The translations under genes and the position numbers were made by a program. Shown here piece after piece: positions 51,259-54,420 of a DNA stretch of 54,420 bases (its first letter is position 1; the number at the start of each line of letters is the position of its first letter). Source of the stretch: Clostridium sp. CS001 (lineage in GTDB: Bacteria > Bacillota > Clostridia > Clostridiales > Clostridiaceae); assembly GCF_020443565.1 (NCBI RefSeq), contig NZ_JAIZZN010000025.1, positions 1 through 54,420 on the forward strand, written 5' to 3'. Below the pieces are notes generated by a model. The model saw only the letters and a program-made list of their open reading frames with translations. It did no database searches and had not been told where the DNA came from.

Positions 51259-51801
51259 ATGACAAAGTTAGGATTAATAAGTGGAACAGTAAGAATTGAA
51301 GAATATAATCCAGATTGGAAAGGCGAATTTTTAAAAGAAAAAGAAGTTTTGGAAAAACAATTACAGGATTATGATGTAGATATACAGCATGTTGGTAGTA
51401 CATCTATAGTAGGATGTCTGGCTAAACCAATAATTGATATAGTGATAGGAGTTGAATCTTTAGAATATGGGGAACAACTAATTCTTGCATTATGTAATAT
51501 GGGATATATATATGATGGAGATGGACGTATACCTGGAAGACACTTTTTTAAAAGAAAAGATGAAGAATTAAGTACACACTATATACATGTTGAACCAGTT
51601 GGTGGTTTATTATGGAATAACCATATTTTATTTCGAGATTACTTAAATAAATATCCACAATTAATTATTGAATATTCTAATCTTAAGAAAAGTTTAGAAA
51701 AGCATTTTTTAAATAATATAAGTAATTATGCTACAGGAAAAAATCCTTTTATTGAAAAAATTATAGAAATTGCAAAAAAAGAAAAGATCATGACTAAATA
51801 A
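51259..51801 (+). CDS. GrpB family (UPF0157) nucleotidyltransferase-like protein
   Basis: A 180-residue protein with the GrpB signatures VRIEEYNPDWKGEF, IQHVGSTSIVGCLAKPIIDI, and a THYIHVEPVGG late motif, an active-site GSTS-xx-D pattern of the nucleotidyltransferase fold. Biochemical role is unknown. Start at ATG 51259 behind AAGGATG; the GTG three codons earlier lies in the site. Flanked on both sides by 59-bp repeats, which suggests a mobile cassette. Confidence 0.85.
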   Translation: MTKLGLISGTVRIEEYNPDWKGEFLKEKEVLEKQLQDYDVDIQHVGSTSIVGCLAKPIIDIVIGVESLEYGEQLILALCNMGYIYDGDGRIPGRHFFKRKDEELSTHYIHVEPVGGLLWNNHILFRDYLNKYPQLIIEYSNLKKSLEKHFLNNISNYATGKNPFIEKIIEIAKKEKIMTK

Positions 51802-51819
51802 AATGAGCATAATCGTTAG

Positions 51820-51878
51820 TTCGCATCTTTCATAAAGTACCTACCAACTTAATTATTTAGTTAATGGGCATTTGTAAT
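51820..51878 (+). repeat. 59-bp repeat downstream of the GrpB-like gene
   Basis: Second copy of the repeat at 51151-51209, 18 bases after the gene's stop. It is preceded by the AAAATGAGCATAA motif (51800-51812). Confidence 0.65.
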
Positions 51879-52065
51879 CTATTGTTAATCACATATTAAG
51901 AGTAGTCACGGAAACTAATATAAAAACTTGAGTTTCTACAGAGTAATTATAACCGATTATGCCATGTAACAATTAATAAAATTTATTTTAGCACGGATTT
52001 AAAAGAGAAAATCATAATAGATAATAAAGAATATACATAATGCTCATTGCTTATTTTTATTTCGA

Positions 52066-52890
52066 TTAGAACCCATCAATCACCCTGATATGAATGATCT
52101 TTTTATATTCATCAATTGCCTTTTTAAAATATTCTATAGATATATATTCAGATAGTCTTAAAGGTTGCTTTAGACGCATTGCTTGTAAATAGGAGTTTCT
52201 CAAATCTCCAATTCCTTCGGAAAGTTGTTTTTCTCCAATAATCACCATCATGGAATACACATCTAAAAAAAAAGCATGAAATAGGGTAGACATACCTTTA
52301 TTCAAAGCGTCTACACCTTGTACTTCACTGCAAAATCCTGCTACATTCTCCTTGTATTCCTGTAAATAAAAGAATGAATCTTTAATTTCTGGTGTTAAAT
52401 CTATTTTGACACCTCCAAGTCTATTTTCTAAATAGGAGATAAAAACCGTTTCGTCCATCTTATATAAAAGTTCATTGAAACTAAACCGATAAAAGTCAGG
52501 TTCTTGAGAATCTTTTCTCTTGTTATTCATGAATATATATTTGTCAGCTTCGACTCCACTGTATATTACTGCGTGTTTACGACCATTTGAGACATTTAAA
52601 CCAATCATCGCTCTACATTGCAGTTTTTTTAAAAAATCCAACGCACTTTCTTTGGTAAACTCATTTCCGACCAATTGCAAACTCAAGTTTTGCAAATAAA
52701 AATTAAAATACCTATCAGCTTGCAACATGGAGCCAGAAACATAACGTTTCCAATGTTCATCATACCTAAAAATATAAGGAACTTTTGTTTCTATTGCAAC
52801 TTGATAATCCTCAATATCAATAGAATAATCCAATAGTAAATTTGCAATTCCAGCATAAGAACAGGAATTATTAAATGACATATACTTCAT
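52066..52890 (-). CDS. BtrH/C39-like papain-fold protein
   Basis: A 274-residue protein. The start (NNSCSYAGIANLLLDYSIDI) with Cys10 and the later GRKHAVIYSG (His106) fit a papain-like catalytic pair as in the BtrH N-terminal domain or C39-like peptidases and acyltransferases. The rest is helical with no membrane segment. AAAGGAG lies before ATG. It is on the opposite strand to the other accessory genes and has no recognised substrate or transporter nearby. The family assignment is by pattern only. Confidence 0.55.
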   Translation of the reverse strand: MKYMSFNNSCSYAGIANLLLDYSIDIEDYQVAIETKVPYIFRYDEHWKRYVSGSMLQADRYFNFYLQNLSLQLVGNEFTKESALDFLKKLQCRAMIGLNVSNGRKHAVIYSGVEADKYIFMNNKRKDSQEPDFYRFSFNELLYKMDETVFISYLENRLGGVKIDLTPEIKDSFFYLQEYKENVAGFCSEVQGVDALNKGMSTLFHAFFLDVYSMMVIIGEKQLSEGIGDLRNSYLQAMRLKQPLRLSEYISIEYFKKAIDEYKKIIHIRVIDGF

Positions 52891-53068
52891 TTATACTCTA
52901 CTCCTTTTTTATAGTAACTACAGTAATTCACCTAATATAAGTTATTCGTAAACCATATCATTTTACGATTCTGAATAAATTTTACCATAAAATAGAATAA
53001 AGTTAAAGATAAAGATTAGGATATGATGAATGTTAGCTGAGCTTTATTTTTCTAATTCGTCACAAGTA

Positions 53069-53103
53069 AAAACGCCACAACGTTTTATTGATTGTGACGT
53101 TTT
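53069..53103 (-). terminator. Terminator of the nadC transcript
   Basis: AAAACGTCACAA pairs with TTGTGGCGTTTT (one G-U) around an 11-base loop and is followed by TTTT on the minus strand, 57 bases after the nadC stop. Confidence 0.65.
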
Positions 53104-53134
53104 ATAAGAAGCTTCTGAATTAATTTAGTAAAGA

Positions 53135-53149
53135 TTATGCTCATTTTGT
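53135..53149. repeat. 15-bp motif at the right border of the accessory block
   Basis: Reverse complement of ACAAAATGAGCATAA at 48759-48773. It lies between the nadC stop and its terminator. Confidence 0.6.
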
Positions 53150-53159
53150 TAGTTGAAAT

Positions 53160-53834
53160 CTACTTTAAAAGTATATCTTTAGATAAATGTGCAACCAAGT
53201 TCTTCATACTCAAGTCTAAAATCTTACTAGAGTGAGTCAATGCCCCTACAGATATATAGTCAACTCCGCAGTTTGCTACTTCAAGTATATTATCTAAAGT
53301 TATATTTCCAGATGCCTCAATTAAGGCCCTCTTATTAATCATCTCCACGGCTTTTTTCATAGTTTTAATATCCATATTATCAAGCATTATAATGTCTGCT
53401 CCCACTTCTAATGCCTCATTAATTTGCTCCAAAGTTTCAACTTCCACTTCAATCTTTTTAACAAAAGAAATATTCTCACGTATAATGTTAACTGCCTGTT
53501 TTATTCCTCCAGCAGCACTTATATGGTTTTCTTTTATCAGCACACCATCAGAGAGATTATATCTGTGGTTATGCCCTCCACCAATCTTTACTGCATATTT
53601 TTCAAATATCCTCATGTTAGGTGTGGTTTTTCTTGTATCCAAAACTTTCACTGTGCTACCTGCTAGTTTATCCACATAAGTTTTAGTTAGTGTAGCAATT
53701 CCACTCATCCTTTGAAGATAGTTTAATGCGGTTCTCTCCCCTGTTAATATGTGTTTTGTTTTGCCGCTTAGTTTTGCAATGCACTGACCTTGACTTACTA
53801 TATCTGGTTCTAAAAATGTGTACAATGTACTCAA
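53160..53834 (-). pseudogene. nadC: Quinolinate phosphoribosyltransferase lacking its N-terminus
   Basis: The 224 codons cover the catalytic barrel: KLSGKTKHILTGERTALNYLQ, RMSGIATLTK, DTRKTTPN, GGGHNHRYNLSDGVLIKENH, EVEVETLEQINEAL, IIMLDNMD and EASGNITLDN. NadC normally has about 275-280 residues; the first ~55, which form the outer sandwich and part of the dimer interface, are missing. A stop codon lies directly before the TTG at 53834. The right end of an IS605-type element starts about 20 bases upstream, so the gene was probably cut by that insertion. A short protein could still be made but is likely inactive. The nadA and nadB genes are not in the window. Confidence 0.8.
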
Positions 53835-53849
53835 TTAGATAATTCGCAC

Positions 53850-54059
53850 TTATTCTATCTTATGATAGTTTTAAGCCTTGGTTGTACCAGTGATATTTCA
53901 TAGGCATTTGTTCCATGCAAATATTACTCTACTTCCCACAACCGTATTTTAAAATTTTATAACCAAAAAATTTATTCAACCCTCATTTCTGATAAAATAT
54001 ACGCTTTCTGTTTTCACAAAAGATACATACATTTGTGATTAAATATCTTTTTAAAATCA
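53850..54059 (-). ncRNA. IS605-type right end and putative omegaRNA
   Basis: The 210 bases between tnpB and nadC fold in minus-strand RNA: GGTTGT (53943-53938) with ACAACC (53885-53880), an inner AAGTAGAGTAATATTTGCAT region, then GGTACAACCAAGGC, TTAAAACTATC and GATAG (CTATC-N4-GATAG at 53855-53868). This is the typical 3' scaffold of omegaRNA that guides TnpB. The guide would follow the last stem and so read into the nadC flank. Boundaries are approximate. Confidence 0.55.
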
Positions 54060-54420
54060 CTAATTTGCTTTTACTCTATTTTCTAAAACCTCTTTAACCT
54101 TCTTATAATTTGTGTATAACGTAATTTCCTTGTCATATTTTCTTTTTAATATATTTTTACTTGCATTAGTATCCGAATGACTTTTCCCACATTTAGAACA
54201 AGTAAATACATCATCATTTCTCACGCCAAACTCACCACAAACAGTGCAGACCTTAGAAGTATATGCAGGATTTATATAGCTATATTCAATGCTATTTAAA
54301 TCACATTTGTATTCAAGTCTTTTTCTTATATAACCTTTAATCCATCTTGATAATTTTCTTTTTATACTTTTAGGATATTTATCATTCCAATTAACAAAAT
54401 CTAATTGTTCCATTACTATT
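54060..54420 (-). CDS. tnpB: IS200/IS605-family TnpB, C-terminal part cut by the window edge
   Basis: The final 120 codons of TnpB: RLEYKCDLNSIEYSYINPAY, then the zinc ribbon TSKVCTVCGEFG ... FTCSKCGKSHSDTNASKNIL. The four Cys and the DTNAS segment with the last RuvC-like Asp (SDTNASKNIL) are intact. The reading frame is open to the window edge, so the N-terminal part lies outside. It may be an intact gene of another copy of the element at 1-223. Confidence 0.88.
   Translation of the reverse strand, partial: IVMEQLDFVNWNDKYPKSIKRKLSRWIKGYIRKRLEYKCDLNSIEYSYINPAYTSKVCTVCGEFGVRNDDVFTCSKCGKSHSDTNASKNILKRKYDKEITLYTNYKKVKEVLENRVKAN

Noticed and set aside
1-54420. Circular plasmid or phage
   Set aside because: Housekeeping genes (hprK, folate operon, helD) are present and the end fragments of tnpB do not join to a full gene.

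Overview
The window is low-GC, and its gene content points to a spore-forming clostridium (Firmicutes). The markers are AGGAGG-type ribosome binding sites with many TTG/GTG starts, HPr kinase, a Spo0E-like phosphatase, a SpoIIP-type domain, HelD, an FprA flavodiiron protein, DUF1659/DUF2922/YvrJ proteins and a likely selenoprotein. I saw no rRNA, tRNA or CRISPR array. Both window ends lie inside IS200/IS605-family tnpB genes on the minus strand, which fits a contig that broke at repeated IS copies.

Layout. 0-2.2 kb: IS remnant, a secreted metallo-beta-lactamase-fold lipoprotein, and a YdbC/PC4 protein. 2.2-11.9 kb: a type I restriction-modification island on the minus strand, in the order XRE regulator, hsdM, DUF1016 nuclease, hsdS, SIR2 protein, hsdR. 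It has a strong promoter with a duplicated operator, and a probable plus-strand small RNA between the SIR2 gene and hsdR. 12.1-14.4 kb: a BlaI-type repressor and an M56 membrane protease fused to a SpoIIP-like amidase domain. 14.4-19 kb: a phage-like module (DUF2922, DUF1659, YvrJ, sigma factor, DnaD-like protein, XRE repressor, LexA-boxed small gene) carrying scars of an insertion that brought in an NmrA-type reductase. 19-22.7 kb: a DedA protein and a split acyl-CoA dehydratase activase set. 22.8-30.8 kb: a lipoprotein, then a three-gene plus-strand cluster headed by a 1616-residue multidomain protein (HD, alpha-helical repeats, NadD-like, GNAT-like, PRTase-like), followed by a malate/lactate-dehydrogenase-like protein and a flavoprotein.

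30.8-35.9 kb: a folate/p-aminobenzoate operon (pabA, pabB, pabC, HD protein, folP, folBK). 36-43.3 kb: housekeeping genes (PHP phosphoesterase, M18 aminopeptidase, hprK, DUF896, Spo0E-like, arginase, FprA with a PerR-like box). 43.6-48.4 kb: a lipoprotein, HelD, an RmlD-like protein and a 96-residue candidate selenoprotein behind a consensus promoter with a CsoR-like operator. Two inverted copies of a ~230-bp palindromic element flank the helD, rmlD-like and selenoprotein genes. 48.7-53.1 kb: an accessory block of small membrane proteins, including a presenilin-like GLGD protein, a GrpB protein framed by 59-bp repeats, and a BtrH/C39-like protein. 53.1 kb to the end: a 5'-truncated nadC abutting the right end and putative omegaRNA of an IS605-type element, then the tnpB 3' part.

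The most promising leads are the selenoprotein with its SECIS-like hairpin, the presenilin-like protease, the palindromic element, the 1616-residue protein cluster, the opposite-strand RNA in the restriction island, and the M56-SpoIIP fusion. All assignments come from reading sequence and motifs by eye; no database search was run.
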